Shown: in pieces, positions 35,961 to 45,252 of the stretch
Layout of the letters: each line of letters opens with the position of its first letter
Numbering within the stretch: the first letter of the stretch is position 1
Assembly: GCA_014802105.1 (NCBI GenBank)
Contig: JAAVCX010000016.1
Location: forward strand, 48,283 to 112,282
Length of the DNA: 64,000 nucleotides
Direction of reading: 5' to 3'
Source: Bacteroides sp.
GTDB lineage: Bacteria > Bacteroidota > Bacteroidia > Bacteroidales > Muribaculaceae
Notes under the pieces: model-generated
What the model saw: only the letters and a program-made list of their open reading frames with translations
Told to the model about the DNA's origin: nothing
The model's database searches: none
Translations under genes and position numbers: made by a program

Positions 35961-37866
35961 CCTGAAAGAGTTTGATTATTTGAGATGAGACTGTGACAGT
36001 AGTTGTGAGATCGGCTCTGAGCAGCGACTGCATGCGCCGGCCCAGCAGCCACAGGGGCACTCCGAGCGGGAAGAGCGCGATCATAGCCTTGGCAAACAGC
36101 GGGGAGCGTCCCGGCTGAAGCAGCCAGGTCACTCTGAGCACCGGCATCTCGCGCAGCTTGAAGAGTATCTTGCGGGAGCGGGTGTTGGCCACGCGTTCCA
36201 CGATTGCTTCCTGGAGTTCGCGCAGCCCGGTCAGGCCCACGCGGTCATAGCCTTTGAGCCAGTAGGCGGTATAGCCTTGTCGGGCCGGATTGTCGGCGAG
36301 ATAGTCGCGGCAGAGGGTCTCGAGCTCCGAGAGTCGCTCCATGGCCAAGGCGGGCTTCACCTCGTCCATGATCACTTCCTTGAGGTCGATATTGCGCTTC
36401 TGTTTCAGACCCAGCAGAGTGCTGAAGAAGTTTTTAAGACCATCAATGTTGAAGAGAGTCGAGTCGTTGACCGCCTTGTAGGTAAAGAAGATACCCATCG
36501 GCAGTAACACTGCGGCGCTGAGCCACATGCCCTGCCACACGGGCCATTTGCCGTCGCGGGCGAGCTTATAGCCCATGTTGTCGATGATGTAGTAGAAGAT
36601 GAAGAGAAACACCGAGATCACCAGCGGAGTGCCGAGACCACCCTTGCGTATGATGGCTCCGAGGGGAGCACCGATAAAGAAGAAGATGATGCAGGCAAAC
36701 GACAGTGTGAACTTCTTCATCATCTCGATCGAGTGGCGGCGTATGGTCTTGAGATCCTCGGCCACGGTGATGGCGCGGTATTCATACTCCTGTCGCTCGC
36801 GCTGAGCCCTCTGCAGGGCCTGCTGGAGATAACCCAGGCGTATGCCCGAGCTCGAGCCGCGAAACACTGAGTCGACATCGATCTTGCGGGCCGGTGCATT
36901 GGCCAGGGGAGTGGCAACCCTGTGCATCCTGCCGGTCGAGTCGGCCTCAAATATAAAGGGCGCGAGATTGACCCTCGGGGCTTGTCTCAGCGACAGGGCA
37001 TAGAGGTCGCCGACCGAGTCGACCTGGTGGCCGACCGAGTCAATGGTGGCTCTCAGCTCGGCGATGTTCTTGCCGACATACTGGTTGCGCATACCCTGCT
37101 CGTCGATGCGGTTGAAATTGGCGTCAAAAGGCACCATGATCTCCTTGACGTCAAAGGTCTCGCGGCGGTAGGGCACGTTGCGCATTCCCGAAGCGGCCTC
37201 CTTGAGGTTCTCAAACGACTCGCCCGACCAGAGCTGGAGAAACAGGTGGGTCTTGGAGTCGGTGAAGCTCATCTTGCCCGAGTCGGCAAGTATGATAGAG
37301 GAGTTTTCAAATCCCTTTGACACGTCATAGATCATCATGCCGTAGAGCACACCCGTCTCGCGGTCTTTCGATTCGATGTACAGGTTGTAGCCCGGTATCT
37401 GGTCATAGAAAGCCCCTTCGGGTATCTCGAGCTCGGGCGATTTCTGCTTCACCGAGTAGAGGAGCGTGTACATCTTGGTCTGGGCCACCGGCAGAGCATA
37501 GTTCTGGAAGAAGAATGCCCCTATGGCGATCATCACCATGAGCACGATCAGCGGAGCCATAGTGCGCAACAGCGAGATGCCCGAAGCCTTCATGGCAGTG
37601 AGCTCGAAGTTCTCGCCGAGATTACCGAAGATCATCAGCGAGGCCAGCAGTATGGCCAGCGGCAGCGACAGAGGCACCATCGTGAGCGCCGCATAGAAAA
37701 ACAGCTCCGAGATCACGTCGACACCCAGTCCCTTGCCTACCAGCTCGTCGATATAGCGCCACAGAAACTGCATCAGCACTATGAAGAGGCAGATGCAGAA
37801 AGTCATCACAAACAGAGGCAGAAAGCTCTGAAGGATGAATGTGTCCATGCGCTTGATGCGTAGCAT
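35947..37866 (-). CDS. LptF/LptG-type lipopolysaccharide export permease
   Basis: Inner-membrane permease of the YjgP/YjgQ family, which with LptB extracts LPS and sends it to the Lpt bridge. The 639-residue protein starts with [17 protein letters not shown] (after MLRIKR), has three N-terminal transmembrane segments, a periplasmic beta-jellyroll region (about residues 130-330), and three more helices near 390-480 ([17 protein letters not shown]). A further C-terminal extension of about 150 residues is absent from the E. coli proteins (about 360 residues) but is usual in Bacteroidota as I recall. It cannot be split into LptF or LptG from sequence alone. Downstream of the ompH genes in the envelope block. 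Confidence 0.88.
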   Translation of the reverse strand: MLRIKRMDTFILQSFLPLFVMTFCICLFIVLMQFLWRYIDELVGKGLGVDVISELFFYAALTMVPLSLPLAILLASLMIFGNLGENFELTAMKASGISLLRTMAPLIVLMVMIAIGAFFFQNYALPVAQTKMYTLLYSVKQKSPELEIPEGAFYDQIPGYNLYIESKDRETGVLYGMMIYDVSKGFENSSIILADSGKMSFTDSKTHLFLQLWSGESFENLKEAASGMRNVPYRRETFDVKEIMVPFDANFNRIDEQGMRNQYVGKNIAELRATIDSVGHQVDSVGDLYALSLRQAPRVNLAPFIFEADSTGRMHRVATPLANAPARKIDVDSVFRGSSSGIRLGYLQQALQRAQRERQEYEYRAITVAEDLKTIRRHSIEMMKKFTLSFACIIFFFIGAPLGAIIRKGGLGTPLVISVFLFIFYYIIDNMGYKLARDGKWPVWQGMWLSAAVLLPMGIFFTYKAVNDSTLFNIDGLKNFFSTLLGLKQKRNIDLKEVIMDEVKPALAMERLSELETLCRDYLADNPARQGYTAYWLKGYDRVGLTGLRELQEAIVERVANTRSRKILFKLREMPVLRVTWLLQPGRSPLFAKAMIALFPLGVPLWLLGRRMQSLLRADLTTTVTVSSQIIKLFQDEQS

Positions 37867-37907
37867 AGTAGTCTCAGAGGGGGGATATCGGTGGCGGAGT
37901 TGTTGAA

Positions 37908-37940
37908 AAGGCCGCTCGCCTTGGGAGCGGGAGCGGCCTT
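37908..37940 (-). terminator. Terminator after the first ompH gene
   Basis: AAGGCCGCTC (37908-37917) pairs with GAGCGGCCTT (37931-37940); on the minus strand the stem is followed by TTC and a short AT-rich run. The weak tail suggests partial read-through into the permease gene. Confidence 0.6.
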
Positions 37941-37976
37941 ATAAGGGGTCAGATGGCTGGTCGGTGAGTCTGTCTA

Positions 37977-38471
37977 TCAGTTTACACCGAGGCGTGCCTT
38001 CACTTCGTCGGTGATGTCCTTGACATCAGCACCGGTGTAGAGGGGCACCATGTTTTCAAATACAAAGGTGTAGCCACCCTCCTGGCCGATGCTCTGGATA
38101 GCTTTGAGCACTTTCTCCTGGATAGGAGCCATGAGCTGCTGCTGCTGACGGTTGAGATCCTGGCTGGCAGTCTCGCGGAACTGGTTGATCTTGTTCTCGA
38201 GCTCCTGCACTTCCTGTATGCGGCGATCCTTGATGCTCTGGGGAGTGGAGGCGTCGAGTGCCTGGAACTCCTCAAACTTCTTCTGGAACTCGCTCTGGAG
38301 CTTGGTGAACTCTTCCTGATATTTGGCGTTGGCCGACTCGAGCTGCTCGTTGACCGATTTAACCTCGGGGAGAGCAGAGATGAGGGTGTTGGTATTGATG
38401 ACAGCAAATTTCTGAGCAAATACGCTCATGGGGAGCGCAATCATGATTGCGAGCAACAGTTTCTTGAACAT
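37977..38471 (-). CDS. OmpH/Skp family periplasmic chaperone (distal copy)
   Basis: A 164-residue periplasmic protein with a signal peptide (MFKKLLLAIMIALPMSVFAQ) and the OmpH/Skp core: FAVINTNTLISALPEVK, a long charged coiled coil (about residues 40-120, rich in Glu, Gln and Lys), and YTFVFENMVPLYTG near the C-terminus. Skp holds unfolded outer-membrane proteins on the way to BamA. It has its own promoter at 38546 and lies downstream of a second copy and bamA. Confidence 0.9.
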   Translation of the reverse strand: MFKKLLLAIMIALPMSVFAQKFAVINTNTLISALPEVKSVNEQLESANAKYQEEFTKLQSEFQKKFEEFQALDASTPQSIKDRRIQEVQELENKINQFRETASQDLNRQQQQLMAPIQEKVLKAIQSIGQEGGYTFVFENMVPLYTGADVKDITDEVKARLGVN

Positions 38472-38545
38472 AGTTGTATGGGTTGTTACGTTGTTTTTTC
38501 GGTTATTAATAGATTATTGTATAATGTCGTGATTATCGACGGGTG

Positions 38546-38577
38546 CAAAGATAGCTAAAAACTCTCATTTAAGCAAA
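38546..38577 (-). promoter_or_regulatory. Promoter of the distal ompH gene
   Basis: On the minus strand TTTG (38577-38574), a 20-nt spacer and TATCTTTG (38553-38546), 75 nt before the start. Confidence 0.78.
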
Positions 38578-38617
38578 CTTGCCGTAGCCAAAGGCTCGGA
38601 GCGACCGGTGCGCTCTC

Positions 38618-39133
38618 TCACTTGGAATATCCCAGCTTGGCGAGCACCTCGTTGGAGACGTCGATGCGTGGCGAGGCAAAGATGATGTCGGCCGAAGAGC
38701 CTCGGTCGAAGATACACTGATAGCCACGCTCTTCGCTCACCTTCTTGATGGCGTTGTAGACATCTTCCTGGATGGGGCGCATGAGGGTCTGACGTTTCTT
38801 GTAGAGCTCGCCTTCGGGGCCGAAATATTTCTGACGCAGCTCGGCGGCGCTCTTTTCTTTGGCCACGATCTCGGCTTCTTTGTTTTTCTTCTGGTCGTCG
38901 GTCAGAAACACCATTTCGTTCTGGTAGTTCTTGTAGAGAGTCTCGGCTTCTTTGGCCACGGCCTCCACCTCTTTCTGCCATCGCAGGGAGAGCTGGTTGA
39001 GCTGCTCGTTGGCCATCTCATAGTTGGGGATCGACGAGAGTATATAGTCCATGTCGACGAGAGCAAACTTCTGGGCGCTTGCTCCGAGGGTAGCCGCCAG
39101 GGCTACCATGAGAGTGAGGAGTGCTTTTTTCAT
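38618..39133 (-). CDS. OmpH/Skp family periplasmic chaperone (proximal copy)
   Basis: A 171-residue protein with a signal peptide (MKKALLTLMVALAATLGASA) and the same OmpH core as its neighbour: FALVDMDYILSSIPNYE, a charged coiled coil of about 85 residues, and GYQCIFDRGSSADIIFAS. The frame is open upstream to 39217, but the ATG at 39133 gives a proper signal peptide. It lies 137 nt after bamA, consistent with a joint role in outer-membrane protein assembly. The two copies share organisation but clearly differ in sequence. Confidence 0.91.
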   Translation of the reverse strand: MKKALLTLMVALAATLGASAQKFALVDMDYILSSIPNYEMANEQLNQLSLRWQKEVEAVAKEAETLYKNYQNEMVFLTDDQKKNKEAEIVAKEKSAAELRQKYFGPEGELYKKRQTLMRPIQEDVYNAIKKVSEERGYQCIFDRGSSADIIFASPRIDVSNEVLAKLGYSK

Positions 39134-39270
39134 AATCGTTACTTGTTTTGAGCGATGATGTTTGTTGAGGAGTCGGATGTTGATGGCCGACAGGTGTCGC
39201 CATATTATTATAGACAAGTGTAGCCCTGAAAAGTTTATTCGTCGAGGTCAGGAGCAACGGAGTCCTTTTA

Positions 39271-41907
39271 TCAGAACTCCTGGCCGAGGATGAAGTGGAA
39301 GTGGCTGCCGCCCTTCTCGCCATAGACCTTGTCGAAACCGTATGCCCAGTCGATACCCATCATGCCGACCATAGGCAGGAAGATACGCACGCCGACGCCG
39401 GCCGATCTCTTGATGTCGAAGGGCTGGAATTTCTTGATGTCGCTCCAGGCGTTACCACCCTCGAGGAAGGTCAATCCATAGATGGTGGTGGTGGGCTGAA
39501 GCATGAACGGGAAGTGGAGCTCGACACCGAAGCGGGTGTAGGCGCGGCCGCCTCCCTCATAGTAGGGGGTCAGCTGACCGTTGTCATAACCTCTCAGGGC
39601 AATTGTCTCCTGGGCGTAGGTGTAGGAGCCCGACATGCCGTCGCCGCCTACATAGAAGGTCTCGAACGGCGACTTGAGATAGCGGTTGTAGCTGCCGAGC
39701 AGACCGAAGTCGGCGCGGGTCATGAGCACGAGAGTGTATTTACCGTCGGGGTTGGTCAGAGGTGTATAGGTGCGCGAGAGGAATTTGAGCTTCCAGTATT
39801 CGATCCAGCGGTAAAGCTGACGGTGAGCTTCGTCGGTGTTCTCCTCAGAGAGTTTCTTCCAGTCTTTTTTGCCGAAGAGCGAGGCGGGAGGTGTCAGCTG
39901 GAGGTTGAGCGAGAAGGTCGAGCCGGTGCGGGTGTACTGTGGATTGTCGATGGAGTTACGTCCGAGGGTCAGTCCGAGCACAAGTGAATTGGAGGTACCG
40001 TTCTGCATGTTGAGCAGGTAGGCCCAGTTCTTGACATGATACCAGTTGTAACCCAGCTCGGCCTGGAAGGTGAACATGTCGTCGGGCCAGCTCAGTCGCT
40101 TGCCGAAGCCCACGTTGACTCCAAGCATCTGCAGATATTTGTTGGGGTCGTAGGCGTTCTCGTAGTAGTTGGAGTAGTTGTTGCCGTAGCCATAGTCGCC
40201 ATACAGACCTCCATAGTAGGAGTTATAGTAATTGTTGTAGTAGGAGTTGTTGTAGTAGGAGGAGTTGACACCGGTCTGACGCGAGTAGTAGGCCGAGACT
40301 GACAGTGAGTTGGGGCGCTTGCCGCCAAACCACGGGTCGAGGAACGAAACGGAGTAGGCCTGATAGTAGCGGGCGTTGGTCTGGGCCGAGATGGTGAACT
40401 GCTGTCCCTCGCCCTGGGGGATGATGCCGCGGTAGGAGGAGGGATAGAAGAGGTTTTTCATCGAGAAGTTGGTGAACTTGATGGCCACCTTGCCGATGAT
40501 ACCGGTCTGGCCCCAACCTAACGAGAACTCAAACTGGTCGTTGCTCTTGGATGTGAGGTCAAAGATGATGTCCACGTTGCCCTCCTCATAGTTGGGCTCG
40601 GGGCGTATGTCCATGCTCTCGGGGTCGAAGTGGCCGGTCTGTGCTATCTCGCGGGCCGAGCGCATCAGGTCGCTCTTTGAGAAGAGTTCGCCGGGACGTA
40701 CATAGAGCTCGCGGCGTATCACCTTCTCGTAGAGGCGGTCGTTACCGTTGATGACCACGTTGTTGATACGTGCCTGCTGGTTCTCGTCGATACGCATCTC
40801 GAGGTCGATCGAGTCGCCCTGCACGTTCTTCTCGATGGGCACGAGCTGGAAGAACAGGTAGCCGTTGTCCATGTAGTAGTTGGCCACGGCGTCTTCGTCG
40901 TCGACAGTGCGTTTCCTGAGCTGTTTCTGATTATAGACGTCGCCCTTCTTGAGGCCGAGTATAGCGTCGAGCTGATCGGTGGTGTAAACGGTGTTGCCCA
41001 CCCAGGTGATGTCGTTGATATAGTATTTCTTGCCTTCGTCGAGGGTGATGTAGACGTCGACGGTCTTTTCGTCGTAGGGCACTACCGAGTCCTTGACTAT
41101 CACGGCGTCGCGGTAGCCCTTCTCGTTATACTTGTCGATGATGCGCACAAGGTCGTCCTCATAGTCGCTCTCGACAAATTTCTTCTGGCGGAAGAGGTTG
41201 AGCAGCTTGCCTTTCTCGTTGGTCTTCTTCATGGCGCGCTGCACCTGGTTGTCGGTGAGCACCTCGTTGCCGTCGATGTAGATCTTGTGTACCTTGATCT
41301 TGTCGTTTTTCTTGATGTTGATATTGACTATCACTTCGTTGGGAGCCGAGAGGTCGTCGGCAAGGTCGATCTTGACCTGGGCGTTGCCAAATCCTTTGGC
41401 CGAGTAGTAGTCGGATATGATCTTCTCGGCGCGGTTGACGATGTTCTGGGTGATCTGGTTGCCGACATGGAGCTGAAGTGCTTCGTCAAGGTCTTTCTGC
41501 TCACCCTTCTTGATGCCGTGATACTTGATGGCGGCAATACGCGGCTGCTGGCGCAGGTCGAGGCAGAGCCAAGCCTGATCGCCCGAGGTCTTGTCGACGG
41601 TGATGCGCACGTTGGAGAAGAGGCCCTGTCTCCACAGGCCCTTGGCGGCGGAGTTGATCTCGTCGCCGGGGATGGTGATATAGTCGCCTACCTTGAGGCC
41701 CGAGTAGTTGAGGATGCTCTTTTCTTCGTAATTGTCGGCTCCCTGGATGCGTATTCCGGCAATGCGGTAGGTGCGCGGAAGTCCCGTGAACACGACGTTG
41801 GGATTGATTACGGTGTCGGGCGGGAGTGTCGGGCGCGCGGCCTGGAGGGCCTGGGTCATGGACACTGTTATCAGGAGTGCGAGGGCATATCTTAGTGGAG
41901 CAATCAT
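39271..41907 (-). CDS. bamA: Outer-membrane protein assembly factor BamA
   Basis: Central barrel of the BAM complex, outer membrane, 878 residues. After a signal peptide (MIAPLRYALALLITVSM), POTRA domains occupy about 40-445, with repeated segments such as YRIAGIRIQGADNYEEK, KVHKIYIDGNEVL and ARINNVVINGNDRLYE. The C-terminal barrel starts near 450 (FEFSLGWGQTGIIGK) and ends in HFHFILGQEF with a terminal Phe. A Tyr/Asn-rich insertion lies near residues 546-590 and is unlike the rest of the barrel. Gene order uppS-bamA-ompH-ompH is consistent with BamA and not the TamA paralogue. Confidence 0.95.
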   Translation of the reverse strand: MIAPLRYALALLITVSMTQALQAARPTLPPDTVINPNVVFTGLPRTYRIAGIRIQGADNYEEKSILNYSGLKVGDYITIPGDEINSAAKGLWRQGLFSNVRITVDKTSGDQAWLCLDLRQQPRIAAIKYHGIKKGEQKDLDEALQLHVGNQITQNIVNRAEKIISDYYSAKGFGNAQVKIDLADDLSAPNEVIVNINIKKNDKIKVHKIYIDGNEVLTDNQVQRAMKKTNEKGKLLNLFRQKKFVESDYEDDLVRIIDKYNEKGYRDAVIVKDSVVPYDEKTVDVYITLDEGKKYYINDITWVGNTVYTTDQLDAILGLKKGDVYNQKQLRKRTVDDEDAVANYYMDNGYLFFQLVPIEKNVQGDSIDLEMRIDENQQARINNVVINGNDRLYEKVIRRELYVRPGELFSKSDLMRSAREIAQTGHFDPESMDIRPEPNYEEGNVDIIFDLTSKSNDQFEFSLGWGQTGIIGKVAIKFTNFSMKNLFYPSSYRGIIPQGEGQQFTISAQTNARYYQAYSVSFLDPWFGGKRPNSLSVSAYYSRQTGVNSSYYNNSYYNNYYNSYYGGLYGDYGYGNNYSNYYENAYDPNKYLQMLGVNVGFGKRLSWPDDMFTFQAELGYNWYHVKNWAYLLNMQNGTSNSLVLGLTLGRNSIDNPQYTRTGSTFSLNLQLTPPASLFGKKDWKKLSEENTDEAHRQLYRWIEYWKLKFLSRTYTPLTNPDGKYTLVLMTRADFGLLGSYNRYLKSPFETFYVGGDGMSGSYTYAQETIALRGYDNGQLTPYYEGGGRAYTRFGVELHFPFMLQPTTTIYGLTFLEGGNAWSDIKKFQPFDIKRSAGVGVRIFLPMVGMMGIDWAYGFDKVYGEKGGSHFHFILGQEF

Positions 41908-41955
41908 ATCAGGATGATAATGTGATAGTCGGGGGGATTGGGCGGGGTTGATGGT

Positions 41956-42690
41956 TTATTTGAGCTGTTCGGAAGTGAGCCCGAAACGGCGCTCGCGTCC
42001 GTTGTAGTTCTTGATGGCTTTGATGAAGTCTTCGGAGCTGAAATCGGGCCAGTAAGTGTCGGTGACATAGATCTCTGAGTAGGCGATCTGCCACAACAGG
42101 AAGTTGGAGACGCGATGGTCGCCGCCGGTACGTATCAGCAGGTCGGGATCGGGCATGCCGGCGGTGGAGAGATAGCGCTCGAGCCCGGCGTCAGAGTCCA
42201 TCTCCGAGGCTGAGGCGCGTCCGGCGGCCACATCCTCGGCAAAGAGGCGGGCGGCGCGGCGCAGTTCCCAGCGTCCCGAGTAGCTCAGGGCGAGCACCAG
42301 GGTGAGACCGGTGCAATGGGCGGTTTTGGCTATACAGCTCTCGAGCCGCTGGCGGGCCTCGTCGGGCAGACGGGTGATGTCGCCGATCATCTGCAGCCTG
42401 ACATTGTTTTTGATCAGGTCGGGGGTCTCGCGCTCGATGGCTATCACTATGAGGCTCATCAGGGCGTCGACCTCGGCCTGAGGACGGTTCCAGTTCTCGG
42501 TCGAGAATGTATAGAGTGTCAGATAGCCGATGCCCAGCTCAGAGGCTGTCTCGGTGATGCGGCGCACGGTCTTGACCCCTTCGGCATGGCCGAGGCTGCG
42601 GTCCATGCCGCGCGACTTGGCCCAGCGGCCGTTGCCGTCCATGATTATGGCGACGTGGCGGGGTGGCATAGTGGTTGAAGTGGTTGGCAT
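41956..42690 (-). CDS. uppS: Isoprenyl transferase (undecaprenyl diphosphate synthase)
   Basis: Cis-prenyltransferase that makes the C55 lipid carrier for peptidoglycan and O-antigen synthesis. The 244-residue product has HVAIIMDGNGRWAKSRG near 12 with the catalytic Asp, GHAEGVKTVRRI near 34, TLYTFSTENWNRP near 58, and LLIRTGGDHRVSNFLLWQ near 190. Full length. The start could also be the Met at residue 8 (MPPRHVAI). It lies 48 nt before bamA in the same direction. Confidence 0.95.
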   Translation of the reverse strand: MPTTSTTMPPRHVAIIMDGNGRWAKSRGMDRSLGHAEGVKTVRRITETASELGIGYLTLYTFSTENWNRPQAEVDALMSLIVIAIERETPDLIKNNVRLQMIGDITRLPDEARQRLESCIAKTAHCTGLTLVLALSYSGRWELRRAARLFAEDVAAGRASASEMDSDAGLERYLSTAGMPDPDLLIRTGGDHRVSNFLLWQIAYSEIYVTDTYWPDFSSEDFIKAIKNYNGRERRFGLTSEQLK

Positions 42691-42739
42691 GGTTAAGAGA
42701 TGTATTGTCGGTTAAATGATTGTCGTGATGGATGGGTGG

Positions 42740-43453
42740 TTAGTCCTGGCGGTTGCAGGCGATACAGCGTTCTCCAAATTCGTAGGAGATGGAGACGGCT
42801 ATCGTGGAGTACCAGTCGGTATTTTTGAGAAATGAACTCTTGATGAGATAGGGATCGTCGAGCACTGGGCCGTCAAGGCGGTCGCCAAGCAGTTTGGTCA
42901 TGGCAAATTCAAGCCCGAGGTTGATGCGTGGACGTAGCTTGTATTTCACACCGACGGCCATGGGTATCGACAGTGCTGCGTGAGACTTGCCCTCACACGA
43001 GCCGACGGAAAGGCCCAGTCCGAGGGCCAGATAGGGACTGAAACGACGCAGTTGTTTATAGCTTTCACCGATGCCGTAGGGCATGAAGTTGTACTCGCCT
43101 CTGACCTGAAAGTCGGTCAGCGAGCTCTTGAACGAGTAGGGCTCCTCGCGCAGGGAGGGGATCACGTTGTCCATGTCGGCCGTCGAGCCGCTCAGGGAAC
43201 TGTAAGTCAGCAGGGCGCGAAGGGCAAAACGGGTGTTGATCAGATAGCGCAACGAGGCGGCGGCCGATAGCGAGGGGTGGGAGAAGAGACGGCTGTCGTT
43301 GGCGTCACCGAGATAGCCTGCCATGCCGAGAGCGGCCCCCAGATCCCAACGGTAGGTTTCGGGCTGGGCGGTGGCCTGTGCGGCTCCGGCTGCCGGTCGG
43401 GCGAGGACGAGCAGCAGTGTCAGCAGTGAGGCTAAGGCTTTAATGTGGCGCAT
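42740..43453 (-). CDS. DUF6089 family outer-membrane beta-barrel protein
   Basis: A 237-residue exported protein. The N-terminal signal (MRHIKALASLLTLLLVLARP) is followed by beta-strands typical of a small barrel: WDLGAALGMAGYLGD, LTDFQVRGEYNFMPYG, RFSPYLALGLGLSVG, PRINLGLEFAMTKLLGD and a final STIAVSISYEFG. This fits the DUF6089 family, function unknown. A Cys pair (CIAC) sits at the C-terminus. It is 49 nt upstream of uppS and 60 nt downstream of a DUF6242 lipoprotein, so an envelope-assembly role is inferred from context only. Confidence 0.8.
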   Translation of the reverse strand: MRHIKALASLLTLLLVLARPAAGAAQATAQPETYRWDLGAALGMAGYLGDANDSRLFSHPSLSAAASLRYLINTRFALRALLTYSSLSGSTADMDNVIPSLREEPYSFKSSLTDFQVRGEYNFMPYGIGESYKQLRRFSPYLALGLGLSVGSCEGKSHAALSIPMAVGVKYKLRPRINLGLEFAMTKLLGDRLDGPVLDDPYLIKSSFLKNTDWYSTIAVSISYEFGERCIACNRQD

Positions 43454-43513
43454 GGTGGTGTTTCAGGTAACTGCGTGGTGACGCTTGATGGAGGGGATGA
43501 AAGTCCGGAAGTG

Positions 43514-44962
43514 TTACTGGAGGGGCTTGAAGGTGAAGCGGTTGATCACGCCGCGGCTCACGTCGGTGAGCAGAGAGCCGTCGGCTTTGAGACCTCCGTA
43601 GAGATATATGTAGGGACACTCCCACGAGGTGATCGGGCGGCTGATGCGCGAGTCGACCGATAGACGGCTGTCGATCACAAAGGCCTGGGCGTCATAGAAG
43701 CCCGGGAAGCTCTCGGGAAATTGCAGGTAGGTGCTGCCCTTGGCCCAAGTGATGCCCATGTCGCGCGAGATGTAGACTGTGTTTGACACTTCGGTTCCGT
43801 TCTCGCCCTCGTAAGTACCGCCCATAGCCAGGAGTACAGACTGCTCGTCGACTCTCCAGGCTCCGGTGGTGTAGGGTGTGAAGTAGGGCAGGAGGGTCAC
43901 GCCTGTGCGCTCGTCGATGCCGAGGGTGCTGACACGGTTCCAGGCGGAGCCATCGTAGGCCCAGGCATCGCCTGAGAGGTGGCCCGAGGCATCACGTCCG
44001 CCTATCATTATGGCCATTGGTGCCGAGGTCCATTTCGACTCGTAGGTGATGAGCTGGGAGGTGCCACTGACCGGACATCCCGAGGGGAGCAGAGGCTCGT
44101 CGGCTGCCGCGGGCCAGGTCACCTGGTGCCAGCCGTCGTTATCGCGGCGTGAGCCCAGCAGGGTGTCGCCATAGCCGCCATAGACACAGTGCATGGTGGC
44201 TCCTGTGGAGGCCCAGCTCGTGCCAAAGTCGGTGGAGGTGTAGAGGGTACCGTCGGTGTCGGCTATATAGAGGGCCTGGCCGGTGGCCGAGAAAGAGTTG
44301 AGGTCGGCCGAGGCGGGCACTGTGGCAGGCTCTACGCTCGGGGCGGTCTCGCCGGGGATGCCGGTGGTGGTGATGAGGCTCCAGTCGCCCGAGGCGTTAT
44401 GGCCCAGGGTGATGAGGCGGTCGCCGATCTTGACCGAACGCTGGGCCGTGAAGTCGGCCGGGAGCGAGACGACGGGGTCGTTGTCCCAGACCAGAGTGTC
44501 GCTCTTGACGGTGTGGACATTGACCTTGACGGTATAGTCGCGCTTGGTGTTGGAGTTATAGGCTGTCACCGTGAGCTTGACCGGCGAGGAGAAGTTGATG
44601 GAGTCTTTGGGGTTTTCGGTGAAATTGACGGTGGTGTCATTGCCGGTAAACCGCGATTTGAAGGTGAGCTCGATGGTGCGTGCCGCCTGAGCGCTGATCG
44701 AGGGAACCAGACGGGTCACGTCGGTCTCGGGGGGGAGGGAGTCGGCGTTAAACACCTGAGCCGTGATGAGGTCGATCGAGAAGTAGACCGAGTCGAGACC
44801 GGCGAGGATTTTGTTGTTGGCATTGATCGAAAAGGAGGTCAGGCCACAGTTGGTGTAGCTTGCCTCGGAGTAGTAGTAGGTCTCGTCGTCTTTGTTGCAG
44901 GCGATGTTGAGGCTGAGCGCCGCTATCAAGGAGAGGAGGTATAAGGGACGTAGGCGTGTCAT
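43514..44962 (-). CDS. DUF6242 family lipoprotein
   Basis: A 482-residue lipoprotein with signal MTRLRPLYLLSLIAALSLNI and Cys at residue 22 (lipobox NIAC). Residues about 30-150 look like an Ig-like domain (YTVKVNVHTVK). Residues about 160-480 have repeated short beta units with Gly/Trp/Ser (STDFGTSWASTGATMHC, SRDMGITWAKGSTYLQF) that resemble the blades of a BNR or sialidase-like propeller. The family is DUF6242; function unknown. It is the first gene of the envelope block, with a -7 box at 45049. Confidence 0.8.
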   Translation of the reverse strand: MTRLRPLYLLSLIAALSLNIACNKDDETYYYSEASYTNCGLTSFSINANNKILAGLDSVYFSIDLITAQVFNADSLPPETDVTRLVPSISAQAARTIELTFKSRFTGNDTTVNFTENPKDSINFSSPVKLTVTAYNSNTKRDYTVKVNVHTVKSDTLVWDNDPVVSLPADFTAQRSVKIGDRLITLGHNASGDWSLITTTGIPGETAPSVEPATVPASADLNSFSATGQALYIADTDGTLYTSTDFGTSWASTGATMHCVYGGYGDTLLGSRRDNDGWHQVTWPAAADEPLLPSGCPVSGTSQLITYESKWTSAPMAIMIGGRDASGHLSGDAWAYDGSAWNRVSTLGIDERTGVTLLPYFTPYTTGAWRVDEQSVLLAMGGTYEGENGTEVSNTVYISRDMGITWAKGSTYLQFPESFPGFYDAQAFVIDSRLSVDSRISRPITSWECPYIYLYGGLKADGSLLTDVSRGVINRFTFKPLQ

Positions 44963-45048
44963 AGCTTGTCGATTGGTGTGGGGTAGGGTGAATGAATCTG
45001 TGACACAGAGCCTGAGGGCATCATTAAGGTGTGGACAGTTTCAAGTTG

Positions 45049-45056
45049 CAAAGGTA
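45049..45056 (-). promoter_or_regulatory. Promoter -7 box of the DUF6242-uppS-bamA block
   Basis: Minus strand reads TACCTTTG, matching TAnnTTTG, 87 nt before the DUF6242 start. Confidence 0.55.
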
Positions 45057-45150
45057 ACAAGATTTTTGTTAACTCAGTAGCCCGGAAGGAGAAAAAACTA
45101 AGACCCCGTTCCACAATATTTGTTAATGCCTGGGGACGGGATCTAAAAAG

Positions 45151-45190
45151 TCACCGGCCTGCAGGCTTGTGAGAGAGCGCAGACCGGTGA
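45151..45190 (-). terminator. Terminator of the GH3 gene
   Basis: TCACCGG (45151-45157) pairs with CCGGTGA (45184-45190), with an inner CTGC/GCAG pairing; on the minus strand TTTTT follows the stem. Confidence 0.72.
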
Positions 45191-45252
45191 TAGTGGTTGA
45201 AACTCAGGGATTAAGGAATACCCTTAGATGTTCGCCTCGGTTTTCAGGATCA

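Noticed and set aside
35961..36020. FMN riboswitch before ribBA
   Set aside because: ribBA begins inside the end of the preceding gene, and no conserved FMN-aptamer segments are visible there or upstream.
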